Source of the DNA: Paroedura picta
Taxonomy: Eukaryota; Chordata; Lepidosauria; Squamata; Gekkonidae
Assembly (NCBI RefSeq): GCF_049243985.1
Contig: NC_135379.1
Span: forward strand, 21,040,001-21,104,000
Direction of reading: 5' to 3'
Length of the DNA: 64,000 nt
Each line of letters starts with the position of its first letter. Within the stretch, counting starts at the first letter, position 1. This document shows, in pieces, positions 54,001-64,000 of this stretch. Both the position numbers and the translations under genes were made by a program. The notes beneath the pieces are model-generated. The model saw nothing but the letters and a program-made list of their open reading frames with translations, was not told where the DNA came from and did not search any database.

Positions 54001-57000
54001 TAGTGGTGGCCATCCTACCTGACTGCAAAATTGCTTTGTAACTTTCTACAGACTTAAACAAAAAAATTAAGGACCTTCCATTTATTATTATTTGGGTCCT
54101 GAATATTTTACATGAAAGATGGCAGAGGACATGAATAATACATTTGAAGCCAAATTAAATCAAGTATTGGCGCAATCTCTAGAGTGTACAATAAACAAGA
54201 AAAGGCTGTGTTCATTAAAATCCCTTAATGCCAACATGGCATGAAACCATACACACTTCTAATTAGGGGGATGATATAAATAGAACACTCCAGACTGGAC
54301 AGAAGTGTGGGTTAGTGTAAAACAGGAAAAGGTTTCTCTGCTGGGTAATCATACCTACTGTTAAACCAGATGTGCAAAAGCATTGGCAGAACCCTCACGA
54401 GGATTTCAGAAAAAAAGGTTTATTTTTGAAACGTTCAGAAGAGGTGATGATAGCTCTTGAGAGAATATGAGCTGCAATTTTCAGTGTCAGCCTTAAAAAT
54501 ATCGTTAGAATAATTAAAATGTAAAGTCAACATCTGATGTAACAGTGCCATTTAATAAACATCAAAACTTTGGAAACAAAGCTCAAATAATTTGGGTTTA
54601 GGATTTTGGAAGTAGCTCTAGGCTATAAAGAGCCTCTTGTGGTGCAGAGTAGTAAGGCAGTAGACATGCAGTCTGAAAGCTTTGCCCATGAGGCTTGGAG
54701 TTCAATCCCAGCAGCCGGCTCAAGGTTGACTCAGCCTTCCATCCTTCAGAGGTCGGTAAAATGAGTACCCAGCTTGCTGGGGGGTAAACGGTAATGACTG
54801 GGGAAGACACTGGCAAACCACCCCGTATTGAGTCTGCCATGAAAACGCTAGAGGGTGTCACCCCAAGGGTTAGACATGACCCAGTGCTTGCACACTTTAC
54901 CTTTTTATAGGCCATAATGACTTGATGCAACAGTTAGGGTTTTTTCACCCTCTATTCCATGCATGCTTGGGTACCAAAACTCTGGCCTTTTTCCTACCAG
55001 GTAAGCATGTGTCTCTTCTTTGTGCTCATTGTGCACCATCATACAACACACATAGGTTTGGTTCTTATACCATGAATTGAAATGTTTGAACTATCCAGAT
55101 GCCATAGTAAATGTTGCCTTCCTTCTTCTCCTCTGCATCTAATCACATCAAAAGAAGCAGTGGCGCAATTAGGGCTGAACTTAGGGGCAAAAGTCATAAG
55201 GGGTCCAGCCATTTGGGCTTAAAGATGGGAGCACAAATTTAATTTGCAGTTTTGAGTGACCAATTTCAAGGTAGGGCCTGGAGTTCTCCTGGCATTACAG
55301 CTAATATCCAGGCAACAGAGAGGAATTCCACTGGAAGAAACAGCAACTTTGGAGGTTGGAGTTTATGACATCATATCCCAAATTCCACCCTCCCCTGGCA
55401 TTACAACCAGATCTTCTGGAATTGCTCGAGCCAGAATTGGCAACTTCATTAACTACATTTAGGAAGACCCAGAAGAAAGTTTTATGAGAAGGCATTTGGT
55501 GGAGGGGGAAATGCTTTTGTCACTGATCTAGATAGTCTAGGCTAGCCTCACCTTGACGTTTTATGCACTGGAGGTTTCATGCCGGGCTGCAGGCTGGAGT
55601 TTTACTTGTGGCAGGTTGCCCCACCTCTTCCTGCACCCACATGGGGGAGCATTTGGCCTAGTGCACCTCATCCACCCCCGTTCTGTGCTCCTGACAGGGG
55701 GGTGGGGCAGTGAAGGTCCCAGTGCATAAACGGTCCTTGTGAGAACTCAGAAGCTAAGCAGGGTTGACCCTGGTTAGTATTGGATGGGATTTGGAATTCG
55801 CACTGCAGTGTCAATTATGTATAAGGTCATGGAATTCAGTGGACTTAGAACTATGCTCAGGAATTACATTCTTTCAGACATCCTACCACATGTAAACAAT
55901 GCAGCCAACATTAACTCTGGGAGCTGAATCTGGAGCAGTGTAAATTCTCTCTCTGTGTGTACTCAAACAATCCTAACAGAAACTGAGTGTGAGGCACAAA
56001 ACAACCCATGACATTCTGATGTCAGGGATCGTGAAGAGACTTCTGGAAATCAGAACCCATTTGTTATTTTCATACCCACTGGATTAATAGTTGAGCTTCA
56101 GTTGCACTCTACTGAACACTGAACATAACTATACAAGGAGAACCTGTCACTTCATGAGACAGACAACACAAGTGACAGGAAATCACTATTTCGAACTTTT
56201 AATTATCCTCATGGGAATCTTAGCAAGTTTCTAGAAGCACTTCCTGACAACAACCAATGCTTTTGGCTTTTACTTTGGAATACTATACGTAGCTCTAACC
56301 TGTCTGCTTTGTAAATAGCTGAATCTAACTTGACAAAGAGGAGAATTTTTCAACTGAAGGAAAATGACCTGGGGGAAGACTGTACTTATGGAATTTCTCC
56401 TTCTCCATATTACTAGATAATATTCCCGAATGTAATTTCCACTGAATCTTAACCCAGTGCTTCATCAGTTTTGTTAATATAAAAACAGTCACATTTTCTC
56501 TCTGCTCTTGGCCTTTTAAGGGAACCGTTTGTTCTGTTTGGTACTAGTGACCCATTGGAATGCCTGTTGGCTTTTATATTTCCTATATTTGGGGGATTCC
56601 ATTCTCCCTTCTCAGAAGGCAAAGGTTCAACCTGATATCTGCTCCACATAACATCATTTTATTTATTCTAATCTGTCTGGCATTCTGCCCAAGCCATAAG
56701 ATGAAGTATTAAAACATCTTCTCCATGCCCTTTAAAAAAAACTCCAGTCTGATGAAGAATCCTAAGCAGTTTGAAGGCATGAAGACTGTTTTGTGTTAAT
56801 AGATGGTCTTACATGGTATTTTCAAGCTGTCCCTGTTGTTTTTGTTGAAAAGTGCATACAAATAATAATGGTTTTCATGATTACATTTATATTAATGGTG
56901 GAAGGGAAGCTAAGTTAACCTTGTGTTTGATGCCCATAATCTTTAACTGCTCCTGCAGAGCAGATTAAATAAAGGAGTAAGGGCTAAAGGGGAGGAGATA

Positions 57001-60000
57001 GGGTGGCCTCTGTCCGGGATAAAAACTCGGAGGGCCCAATCAGGAGCTGCAACGTGTCACTCGAGGGCCAAGCAGCCAATTGGCTGGTTGGCCCAGCCTC
57101 ACCTGGGCTAGCCGGGGAGTTGCCGCTCAGAGGAAGAAGCCTTCCTCAGCGGTAAGTCCTCCAGCCGGCTTCCCCTCGCCCAGGGAGCCTTCTGCCAGGC
57201 CCTGGGGCAGGCTCACCTGCTCCTGGGCCTGGCAGAAGGCCACAAAGCCCACCCCTGCCGTCCCGAGCCTTCTGCCGAGCCCTGGGGCAGCCTCGCCTGC
57301 CCCTGGGCCCGGCAGTAGGCCGCAAAGCCTGCTGCCGCCTTCCCGAGCCTTCTGCCGTGCTTTGTTTTTCCCTTTCTTCCTTCCTTCCTTCCTTCCTCTC
57401 TCCCATCTGCCTCTTTCTGGCTACCTGTTTCTCTCCCCCTTCTTCTGTCTCTATCTTCCTCCCTTTTTTTCTGTCTTTCTCTCTTCCTCCTTTTTCTCCT
57501 TCCTTCGCCCCATCCCTCCACCCACCCACCATGCTACGGCCTGCTGTATTTTGGCCACAGCGGGCTTAACATCTAGTAATTATATATATTTGTTGGCCAG
57601 GCGGCACACTTGCTGGGAAATTCAGTTTCTTTAAAATTTGATTGACTTGTATAATAATTAAGGTGGAAGGTGCAAGGTTTCAGTGTTTGACATACACTGG
57701 CCTGCACATTGTTTGACATAACACATTGTTTGACATACACATTGATTATACATTGGCTGTTCTATGTTAAAATCCATAGTAATTAATCTGTGTTAAGTCG
57801 AGCATACTTTCCGCTGTGTTGGGAGCAAGAGATGGCCCCGTAGCTTTAATTTTAAATGAAGATGGCCTTGCTGCCATGCTCATTTGCCAGCTTCAATATG
57901 CTTTGATTTGAAATTAATCACAACAACATGTTTGTAATTAATCATCGATGTCTGCTCAGGCCTGTGATAGCGAATTAACTGTAGAAAAGATTATTTTGGC
58001 ATTCGGTCCACCAGAAAATACAAGTATAAAGGAGACTTTGGATTGCTGCTATCACTGCCACTTGTCTTATAATTGGGCACAGAATTCTTATTGCTCTGAT
58101 TTTAATCACTGAGATGACTAAATGTTCAATCCTAAGCAGAGTTGGAAGGATAAAACTTTGCATTGGGTTGCACAGTAATAATTCTTCTGTTACTGTTGAA
58201 GTTGAGATTCCATTCTTAGAAGGAGTTTGTTTAGAGTTGACTATACACTTGCTAAGCTATCCAGATTCATAAGTATTGTTAATTTATTTCCAGAAAGACT
58301 AGTAATGTGCATCAACTAAAATATGTGCCCTAATTCTGTTGATTTTTTTTTCATGCTTGAACTTCTAGTGCAAGGCTATGCAATACTCTTGCTGAACATA
58401 TGTCATTGCACTAATACGACAGGCGTAAAGTTGCCCTTCATTTTAAATTTTGTTTTACATTAAATAAATTACATTTATTAGGAGAAAATTGTCTTCATTT
58501 CCCTTCCTTGATTTTCATATTTATGAATTCACAAGGACATGCTATCCAACTGTTCTGAGCAGGCTTTTTCAACCAGGATTGCTGCAAAAGTAGGCTTCCT
58601 CTGGGGAAAAATGGACTTTTGGGGAGGTTAGAGTCCATGGCAGTATACTCCACTGATGTCCCTCCCCTAGATGTCTAGGAATTTCCAACCAGGAATTTGC
58701 AGCCTCATCAAAAGACCTCTTTCTGCCAGAGATGCTAGAGAGTTCAGAAAATTGGACTAGATATTATTGAGAAAGAGGAGACCAATGGTCTGACTCGGTA
58801 TGGAATGACTAGTCTGTGGGAGAGGGGAGGCCTGGGTAGCATACACTGAACAGAATGTCCTGATGAAGACAATGTTACAATCTTTTTTCCTAATGAATTA
58901 AAGTCTTGTAGATAAATTAGCTCTGCCCTGTAGCAGAATCAATCAGCACTCCCTCTGAATTTGTTTACCTCATGAATTCCACCCAGGAATGTGCAGCGTG
59001 AATTTAAAGCTATGCTGCCAAGCTGTCACCATAGAAACCTTGACAGAAATATAGAAAGACCAAATCCATCAAAATCAGAAACTTGGTCCATAATTTTACC
59101 AAACATAATGGTGCTTTAGTCGCATATGTGAGAAACGCACATTTCCTTCTTGCATGCATACCTTTTAAATTTTACAAGTAAATCCATCAACTGTTCCTAT
59201 TTAGCAGAAATAGCTGTGATTTTCTGGTCTCTTAGTGTAGTAAAATCAACTGTTGCTATTTTTGCCATTGGGGGAGACCTTGTTAAAGTGTTTTATCTAT
59301 TTTCAGGTTTCTATTTCCAACCCCAATTCCCTTCTTCAGAACATAAATCTCTGAGTGGGGAATGTGTAACTTCTCTATTGTAGTGTACATATATAAAAGT
59401 ATGTGTGCATGAACACTGACACATTACTTTGGAGTACCACGACTGGAACACTTGATATAGCATTTGACCTAAACAGGTGTGAGGGATGTGGGGAACAGTC
59501 TAGAATAAACAGCAGCACTGTGAAAGGGTGCCTTAGCTTCTTCCCCTTGTACTTTTCACTGATTAAACTGCCCCTTCCATCTGTACTGCTCTTAGCTTCT
59601 GCAGAAAAAATACAGGTACAAGTATCTGCCTTTTTCCCTACTGTGGCTAAATGCAACTGGAGAGAAAATAGCTTAAATTGGGAAAACATCAGGAGAAAGA
59701 GTTGAATTTCCCCCCCACCCCCAGCCCCGTTACTAGTCCCTCCACAACCAACCCTGATAGCTTTTGAAGGCTCCGGACTCCACTTTTGGACTTTGGATCA
59801 TGGAACTCCATCCAACTGGTTCCTAAGAAATCATGTCCTGAACAGCTTGAAAATCCCCATAGTGCAGAAGCTCATATATATATTGATGGTAGATAACCTT
59901 TTATAGGACCATTACATTTTCTAAATATGTCTTTACCCACAAGACCAAATGCTTTCTAGGATTTTAAATCATTGGCAGATTAGGTGTTGCAGAGTAAAGT

Positions 60001-60807
60001 ATTATCGCACACACCAGGTGGAACATGGCCTTCAGCCGTTTGTTACAGATTCTGTGTGAATTTAGAAGGGTGATATTTTATGAGTGAATTGTGGATGCTA
60101 TAAATATTTTCCTGTTTTTATCTGTGGAGTGCTGAAAAGAGTGGAATTAGGAGATCAGCATTCTTGATGAGGTATTAATAAGTGTTCCACTGGCGTTACC
60201 TAACTATATATGGACATTTTTCTTTCTTAAATCATTTTATGATTTCTTAAAGTACTTTCTTTTGCAAACTAGTCCAAGAAATGTTAAGCAATTAAAACCA
60301 TTAATATTTTATGTCTATTATAACAGAGTATTTAAAATTCATTTGTTATTCTTCTCTTGAGCTGTTTTAACATGAAACTTCCCATATGCCCCCTTTCAAA
60401 TAATACATAAAACCATAGAGAAATTAAAGCTAGAGTTAGAACTCTTAAAATCCAACTATTCTAGTACTGATAACAAGCCCCTCCTGCTGAGTGAAAGGAG
60501 GACTGCCTCGTTTCTTGAACATTCTGTAAAAAAATTTTTTGTCCACCTTGAATCCATTTATTGTAAAAAGGTACATTGACCTGATGTAAATAGAGTAAGG
60601 GAGTCCCAGGGTCAGCTTCTAGAAGTTTAAGTAACAGTTTTATCATTTTAAACATACAGTAATTTTTTCATATCCAGAATATGGTGGCCTGGGATTGGAC
60701 TTTTCCTACAGCATAGCAGTGGCAGAAGAGCTGGGAAATATTTGCTGTGGAGGTGTGCCTATGGCCATTGGAGTGCAAAGTGACATGGCTACTCCAGCCC
60801 TTGCAAG
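40850..60807 (+). CDS. Acyl-CoA dehydrogenase, probably ACAD6-like (5' part, mitochondrial)
   Basis: Acyl-CoA dehydrogenases are FAD flavoproteins that oxidise acyl-CoA to trans-2-enoyl-CoA in mitochondria. Exons 40850-41029, 48012-48132 and 60678-60807 join in phases 0 and 1 into 143 codons and run on beyond the window. The N-terminus (MAPRWLALLARQGQATRPLR) is arginine-rich without acids, like a mitochondrial presequence, and carries a seven-serine run. Then comes HPIYTPEHFALRASLRK, the start of the N-terminal helical domain, INPFVDKWEEEGQFP, KTLGKAGFLGVNKP, and the family signature EYGGLGLDFSYSIAVAEELG. FAD-binding and catalytic Glu regions are not in view. It does not match ACADL, ACADM or ACADS as I remember them. 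The best fit is the family annotated as probable acyl-CoA dehydrogenase 6 in non-mammalian vertebrates and worms (inference). Confidence 0.85.
41227..41327. mobile_element. Palindromic MITE, second family
   Basis: The arms CTGTGGCTCTTCAGAGGTC and GACCTCTGAAGAGCTACAG are inverted around CTACAATTCCCATGAGCCCC. The centre resembles the CAGGGGTAGTCAACC family while the ends differ. Confidence 0.75.
41727..41966 (+). mobile_element. tRNA-derived SINE nested in the hAT block
   Basis: It runs from TTTGGTGTAGTGGTTAGG to CATATAAGAACCAACTC and then into the CTT repeat. Confidence 0.85.
41967..42063 (+). repeat. (CTT)n microsatellite, about 32 units
   Basis: A pure run of CTT/TTC that grew from the SINE tail. 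Long poly-Lys, poly-Arg or poly-Ser frames here are artefacts of the repeat. Confidence 0.97.
42780..43157 (+). mobile_element. Solo LTR (retrovirus-like or Ty3-type), fossil
   Basis: The ends form TGTCA...TGACA. An AATAAA polyadenylation signal lies at about 43,064 and a G/T-rich region follows, as in LTR R-U5. Flanks TCCAG and TCCGG fit a 5-bp target duplication with one change. No internal part is attached, so it looks like a solo LTR left by recombination; moderately old. Confidence 0.65.
43535..43905 (+). mobile_element. L2-type LINE 3' end with ORF2 C-terminus
   Basis: A frame with FSVLAPTWWNELPGELRAL, QDLPAFRRACKTELFRR is followed by CCCACCACGAGCCTACGGGG and a (CAA)n tail. It is similar to 31,020-31,495. 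Confidence 0.75.
43905..44052 (+). mobile_element. Sauria-type SINE
   Basis: CTGGGAGACGAGGTTCAAAT, CTCACTCTGCCATGAAAG, TTGTGATGATGAAATGGA and GCAGGGTATAAAT match the family. It adjoins the L2-type tail. Confidence 0.7.
45000..45120 (+). mobile_element. L2-type LINE ORF2-end fragment
   Basis: TGATGGAATGAGCTGCCAGC and AGAACTATCAAAGTTCTGCC are a decayed version of the module at 31,140 and 43,570. Confidence 0.5.
45310..45530 (-). mobile_element. CR1 LINE 3' region fragment
   Basis: GTAGGAGACTCCATCACCCTC, AACAGCCCTCACCATCAGAA and TTCCTGTAATTTGAACCCAT are the inverted CR1 3' untranslated region. Confidence 0.7.
47085..47420. other. GC-rich unclassified insert
   Basis: A sharply bounded GC-rich segment in AT-rich DNA. 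TCACTGATTATACATTG and TCACTGATTATGCATGACG recur near its left side, and TGTATAATTGG follows. It is probably an unclassified transposon; no reading frame is recognised. Confidence 0.4.
48012..48132 (+). CDS. Acyl-CoA dehydrogenase exon 2
   Basis: This 121-nt exon has acceptor TTCCAAATACAG and donor CAATAG|GTAAGG. It encodes IIDKEINPFVDKWEEEG and FLGVNKPI, the second helix of the N-terminal domain. Confidence 0.92.
49680..49880 (+). mobile_element. 5S-rRNA-derived SINE
   Basis: GATCTCATCAGGTCTCAGAAG, GCTAAGCATGGTTAGCCCTG and GTTAGTATTAGTACGGGAGA mirror the 3' half of 5S rRNA with its internal promoter. The body GGTAGTGGCAAACCACTTCT follows. Confidence 0.88.
50150..50169 (+). repeat. (TG)n microsatellite
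   Basis: A short run of about ten TG units inside the second intron. Confidence 0.85.
53365..53535. repeat. Unclassified interspersed repeat
   Basis: TTGCCAACTAGTAGAATTGG, GACTGATCTCTGGCATCTGG and CATCCTGAGGTTGGTAATGC match the segments at 40,120 and 55,262 in one or the other orientation. Confidence 0.5.
53723..53860 (+). mobile_element. hAT-type element left end (CAGGCTTTCTCAA family)
   Basis: CAGGCTTTCTCAATGGAGGC and CATTGGGTGATATAACTATA match the inverted element at 1,597-1,918. The right end is not seen. Confidence 0.55.
54627..54906 (+). mobile_element. tRNA-derived SINE with RTE-type tail
   Basis: Full-length copy from AAGAGCCTCTTGTGGTGC to CAGTGCTTGCACACTTTACC. Confidence 0.88.
55262..55450. 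repeat. Unclassified interspersed repeat
   Basis: GGAGTTCTCCTGGCATTACAG, CAGCAACTTTGGAGGTTGG and CAGAATTGGCAACTTCA belong to the family at 53,365. Confidence 0.5.
55735..55800 (+). mobile_element. 5S-derived SINE fragment
   Basis: AGAACTCAGAAGCTAAGCAG followed by GGTTGACCCTGGTTAGTATT is the 5S core only. Confidence 0.65.
56975..57610. repeat. GC-rich unclassified element with three 80-bp tandem units
   Basis: GAGCCTTCTGCC starts at 57,185, 57,265 and 57,345, a period of exactly 80 bases. Upstream is CCGGGATAAAAACTCGGAGG with a CCAATCAGGAG box, resembling the 5' end of a transposon. A CT-rich (TTCC)n run at 57,370-57,530 follows. The long frame through it is low complexity. Confidence 0.6.
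58563..58690 (+). mobile_element. hAT-type element fragment (CAGGCTTTTTCAACC)
   Basis: The terminus CAGGCTTTTTCAACCAGG resembles those at 53,723 and 1,918. The interior is diverged. Confidence 0.45.
60678..60807 (+). CDS. Acyl-CoA dehydrogenase exon 3
   Basis: This 130-nt exon has acceptor TTCATATCCAG and donor GCAAG|GTAAAT. It encodes YGGLGLDFSYSIAVAEELG and MAIGVQSDMATPALA. With the preceding G it restores the EYGGLG signature. Confidence 0.93.
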
Positions 60808-62264
60808 GTAAATTTTTCCAAAAAGAAATCCCAACTCTTCTTTGTTTACCTGCACATAAGTGTTGTTTTGCTTCTGGGAGTCATAGGGCATCAGAACCCT
60901 TGGAACAAAGGCTAACAGGAGCAGTCCAGTTTGGTACTATGTAGAATAATAGGAACTATTACACGCTAGACAGATTCAGCAAGAAGGACTTGAAAGTATC
61001 TGGTTCATCTCATTCACTGTGTGACTTTTAAGCATACCACTATTATTTCATCCACACAACAGTTTACAAAGTGTCATAAGGATTATTGAAATAATATATA
61101 TTAAGCCACCATTCCGTTGTCCTGATCCATATTGGTAAGTCATTGGCTCCTTTGGTGGTGGTGGTGGTGGTGGTGGTGGTTGGGATCAGAGTCAAATTGC
61201 GCAGCAGGAAGGTCCAATCACAAAATTTCAATACAATGTAAGGTTTGGCCCAGTATAATACGTGTCCAGCTTAGGACTGATCTGCATGGAATTTAAATAA
61301 TGATGACGTGTGATTCCGGGGAAGTGAGGGAACAAGTGCTTGAAAACATAATTAACCATGGTACAAAATATTTTTGCATTATCCCCCTGCATGGGGCACA
61401 GGCCACAGATCCCCTGGTCTTCTGTAGGAAGCAGCATCACAGAACACCAGCTCTCTCCCAAAGAAAAACTATGGTTTTTGTGTTGTTGTGAGAATTCTAT
61501 TGCATTTTTAAAGGGCAGAAAATCAGCATCCTCATGTACAAGAGAAGAAACTTTGTGACTGAATCACTGAACCAGAGTCTCCCAAGTTCAGGTCCAGTCC
61601 TGTAACCAGCACAGTCATGCTGGGTCTCAGAAATCCACTATTATGAAGGAAACAAATAGATATTGACTGGAACACAACTGAGAGCTATACGCAGGATGTT
61701 CTATCTTTTTCTCTGCTCTCATTCCCTTCTGAATTAACACCACCACATTATAGTGAATCTGGACAAGTTGAAATGGAGATATTTCTCCATGATTTATTAT
61801 GTGCCAACCCTTGGTTCAGATAGTTATAAACTTGATGGCTTCATCCTAAGAAATTGTTCCAAAGAATCCCCCCTGCTTTAAACATGAATGGTATAATCAC
61901 CTCCTCCAGACTTGTAGCCCATTTATTGTACTGCAGAGATTAAAATGGCAGCTTTATGCAATAGACTGTGAGAGGTAGTCCCCAGGACAGACTTTTATTA
62001 TTTGTAATGCTTCCCCATGGCTTTAAAATAAATCAATAAATAGCGGAAGCATGGCTCAATTCCTCCTCAGTGTTCTGGCTTACATTCACAGTGTTTTTCA
62101 ACAATGTGGCAAAGACATTTTCTAGGGGATTAATCTCAGTAATTCACCAGCTCCACAAATCCCCTGCAAAAATGGTCGCATTTGCTGCATACACTGTAGT
62201 CGAGATGAGACTTGGAGAGAAAAGGCCACGGACAACACATTTATGAGTACCTGGTTCTGGTGTA

Positions 62265-62455
62265 AGGCACTGAGTGGAAGACGGCATTCTTTGTACATAG
62301 CAGATCCCAGGTTCAAATGTGGCATCTCTGTTTAAAGAATCTCAGGTATTTGGGCCAGGAAATACTTCAGTCTGACATGATGCATTGTAGTAAGCAATAC
62401 TGAGGTAGATAGACTGATGCCCTGATGGTACAAGGCAGCTTCATATGAGACAGGT
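62265..62455 (+). mobile_element. MIR-like SINE with LINE tail
   Basis: AGATCCCAGGTTCAAATGTG and GGTACAAGGCAGCTTCATATG match a common squamate MIR-type pattern. Confidence 0.55.
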
Positions 62456-62642
62456 GTTTCTGCAGCAAAATGACAGACTATGTTGAGAAATGCTGAACTG
62501 AGAGGCTTATGGTGTTACATGAGAATCCAGTAGTGGAAACCCTGTTACCCTACATAATTTGGCATTTCTATGCCAAAGGAGGGCAACATTTCAAATGAAC
62601 CGTTCCTGTCTATGAACAGAATATGTTGCTGGTGAAGGTAAG

Positions 62643-62918
62643 AGCCAGTTGGTGTAGAGGTTAGGAGTGCGGACTTCTAATCTGGCATGTTGGGTTCAAT
62701 TCTGCACTCCTCCACATGCAGCCAGCTGGGTGATCTTGGGCTCGCCACGGCACTGATAAAGCTGTTCTGACCGAGCAGTGATATCAGGGCTCTCTCAGCC
62801 TCACCCACCTCACAGGGTGTCTGTTGTGGGGAGAGGAATGGGAAGGCGACTGTAAGCCGCTTTGAGCCTCCTTTGGGTAGAGAAAGACAGCATATAAGAA
62901 CCAACTCTTCTCCTTCTC
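62643..62918 (+). mobile_element. tRNA-derived SINE, same family as 14151
   Basis: Full-length: GCCAGTTGGTGTAGAGGTTAG to CATATAAGAACCAACTCTTC. Confidence 0.85.
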
Positions 62919-63439
62919 CTGAAGGCTGGAGAGAGTCTTGAAAATATACTGGCTTTTACTTTTGTATGTATCTAAAAGACCATTTCTGGTTTCCTTGGCT
63001 CATTCAAACAGAACTAGTGGGTATTCCGAGGAAGCATAATATAGTCAATGGAAGCTGATGACCTAAAGGAGCATAATTAATCACAATGATTAGTGAACAC
63101 TTTGGCAAATGTAAGCAAAGAGTTATTATTCATAGGCAGGCTTCTATAAACATGCTTTGGTCTTGGGTATTATAAGAAAATTCATGTCTTTATGGCTTGG
63201 GCACAATGAAGTGAGGAGGGTATGGTACATATGGATGTTTTATCAAATGCTGGGCTAGATCCAGACTAAATTTTTCATCAGCGGGTTGAAACTCTTCTGC
63301 CTTTCCCTCCTCCTACTATACCCCACTAATCTCCACAAAATGCCACTCTTTGGGGCAGGGGGGCTGAGGAATGTCATGATCGGGGGGGTTAGCAGGAAGG
63401 GGGGAATCAGTGGAAATGGCCAATTTTAGTTTGGATCCA

Positions 63440-63890
63440 ACCCACTGTAAATGATAATGGTTATTAGTTCTCTCCAAGAAACAGCTCAAGGTAGCTTGCA
63501 TTGTATTCAAAGCAGTAAAAGTAATCAAACAGCAGTATTGAACAATAAACACTCTAAAACACCAACCAGAAAAAAATAGTAATAATAATCAGCAAGAATA
63601 AACAAGACAACAAAAATCAAAGAATCCGTGAAAACAGGGCAGTCAGATGAAACAGTGACTGGTAAGATCTGGGGCAAGAAAATTTAATAAAATAGCCATG
63701 AGAAGTTCAAACAAAAGCCTGGGCAAAGAAAAGTTCTCTTTACCTGACACCTAAAAGACAAGAGAAACTCTGGGGGGAGAGAAGCTTTCCACAGACATTA
63801 TGCCACAAGCAATAAAGCCCTGCCTTTGGTTACCATCCCTTGACCCCTATAGATGAGGGCATGGAGAGCAGAGCCTGAAATTAATGTTCA
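63440..63890 (-). mobile_element. CR1/L2-type LINE 3' region
   Basis: CAGCTCAAGGTAGCTTGCAT, AACACTCTAAAACACCAACC and GCAATAAAGCCCTGCCTTTG read as the inverted 3' untranslated region of a CR1/L2-type element. Confidence 0.5.
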
Positions 63891-64000
63891 GCTGACATGC
63901 CAGATACTATTGCAGCTAATGGTCTTTTGTGTAATTTGAACTTGAAGTCAAAATGGGACTTTAAAGTAAGAAATTATCTGGGAACAAAAGGTTAGTCACT

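Larger units (their letters stand above)
48133..60677 (+). other. Acyl-CoA dehydrogenase intron 2
   Basis: About 12.5 kb, mostly AT-rich with scattered repeats listed separately. No second gene was recognised. The stretches at 48,640-49,030 and 51,230-51,480 have no assigned family. Confidence 0.8.
60808..64000 (+). other. Acyl-CoA dehydrogenase intron 3 (partial)
   Basis: No further exon of the gene was recognised to the window end. It contains a (GGT)n run (61,154-61,181), a MIR-like SINE, a tRNA-derived SINE and a reverse LINE tail. Confidence 0.65.

Noticed and set aside
57080-57634. 184-codon frame over the GC- and CT-rich region
   Set aside because: The translation follows the 80-bp tandem units and the TTCC run, so it reflects repeat composition rather than a protein.
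1-64000. CRISPR array, tRNA or rRNA gene
   Set aside because: No regularly spaced direct repeats of CRISPR type exist. tRNA-like and 5S-like segments are all SINE heads or fragments with SINE bodies.

Overview
This window looks like nuclear DNA of a squamate reptile, probably a lizard. The evidence is a vertebrate gene neighbourhood (TFPI2, then GNG11) embedded in repeats typical of squamates: a BovB (RTE) LINE, tRNA-derived SINEs, Sauria-type SINEs, 5S-rRNA-derived SINEs, CR1/L2-type LINE tails and many small hAT-type elements. The species cannot be fixed from the sequence alone.

Region 1 (1-29,000) is the most unusual part. It is a head-to-tail array of TFPI2-like genes, all on the minus strand. 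TFPI2 is a secreted serine-protease inhibitor with three Kunitz domains. Gene A (3802 down to 164, running off the left edge) shows a signal-peptide exon, Kunitz 1 and Kunitz 2. Gene B (14821 to about 7600) and gene C (28828 to 22563) each show Kunitz 1, 2 and 3 plus a tiny last exon. Every Kunitz exon keeps six cysteines, consensus splice sites and the same phase-1 joints. Gene C is complete (217 residues predicted). Gene B's own first exon (16066-16159) is broken, but an intact orphan first exon with its own TATA box (18826-18943, block D) lies upstream on the same strand and would splice in frame. Two duplications are visible. One is B against C (about 7,000-16,240 against 21,165-29,000). 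The other is A against D (about 390-4,000 against 17,030-19,200), where D has lost its Kunitz exons. Genes B and C share an identical Kunitz 1 exon but differ around the reactive loops of Kunitz 2 and 3, which suggests exon conversion plus functional divergence.

Region 2 (29,000-35,600) is an intergenic stretch rich in repeats. I could not find GNGT1 here, although it lies between TFPI2 and GNG11 in human.

Region 3 (35,646-37,869, plus strand) is GNG11, a 73-residue G-protein gamma subunit in two exons with a CaaX box.

Region 4 (40,850 to the right edge, plus strand) is the 5' part of an acyl-CoA dehydrogenase gene. It has a CpG-rich promoter, a mitochondrial-type presequence with a serine run, and three exons (40850-41029, 48012-48132, 60678-60807). 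The introns are about 7 kb and 12.5 kb, and the rest lies outside the window. It looks like the family annotated as probable acyl-CoA dehydrogenase 6 rather than ACADL, ACADM or ACADS; this is inference.

Mobile DNA fills most of the rest: a 5'-truncated BovB inserted only in gene B, independent hAT insertions in the paralogous introns of B and C, a solo LTR at 42,780-43,157, a broken Ty3/Gypsy fragment near 5,090-5,870, and a fold-back repeat family with perfect 72-nt arms at 40,375-40,520. No CRISPR array, operon, tRNA gene or intact virus-like element was seen.
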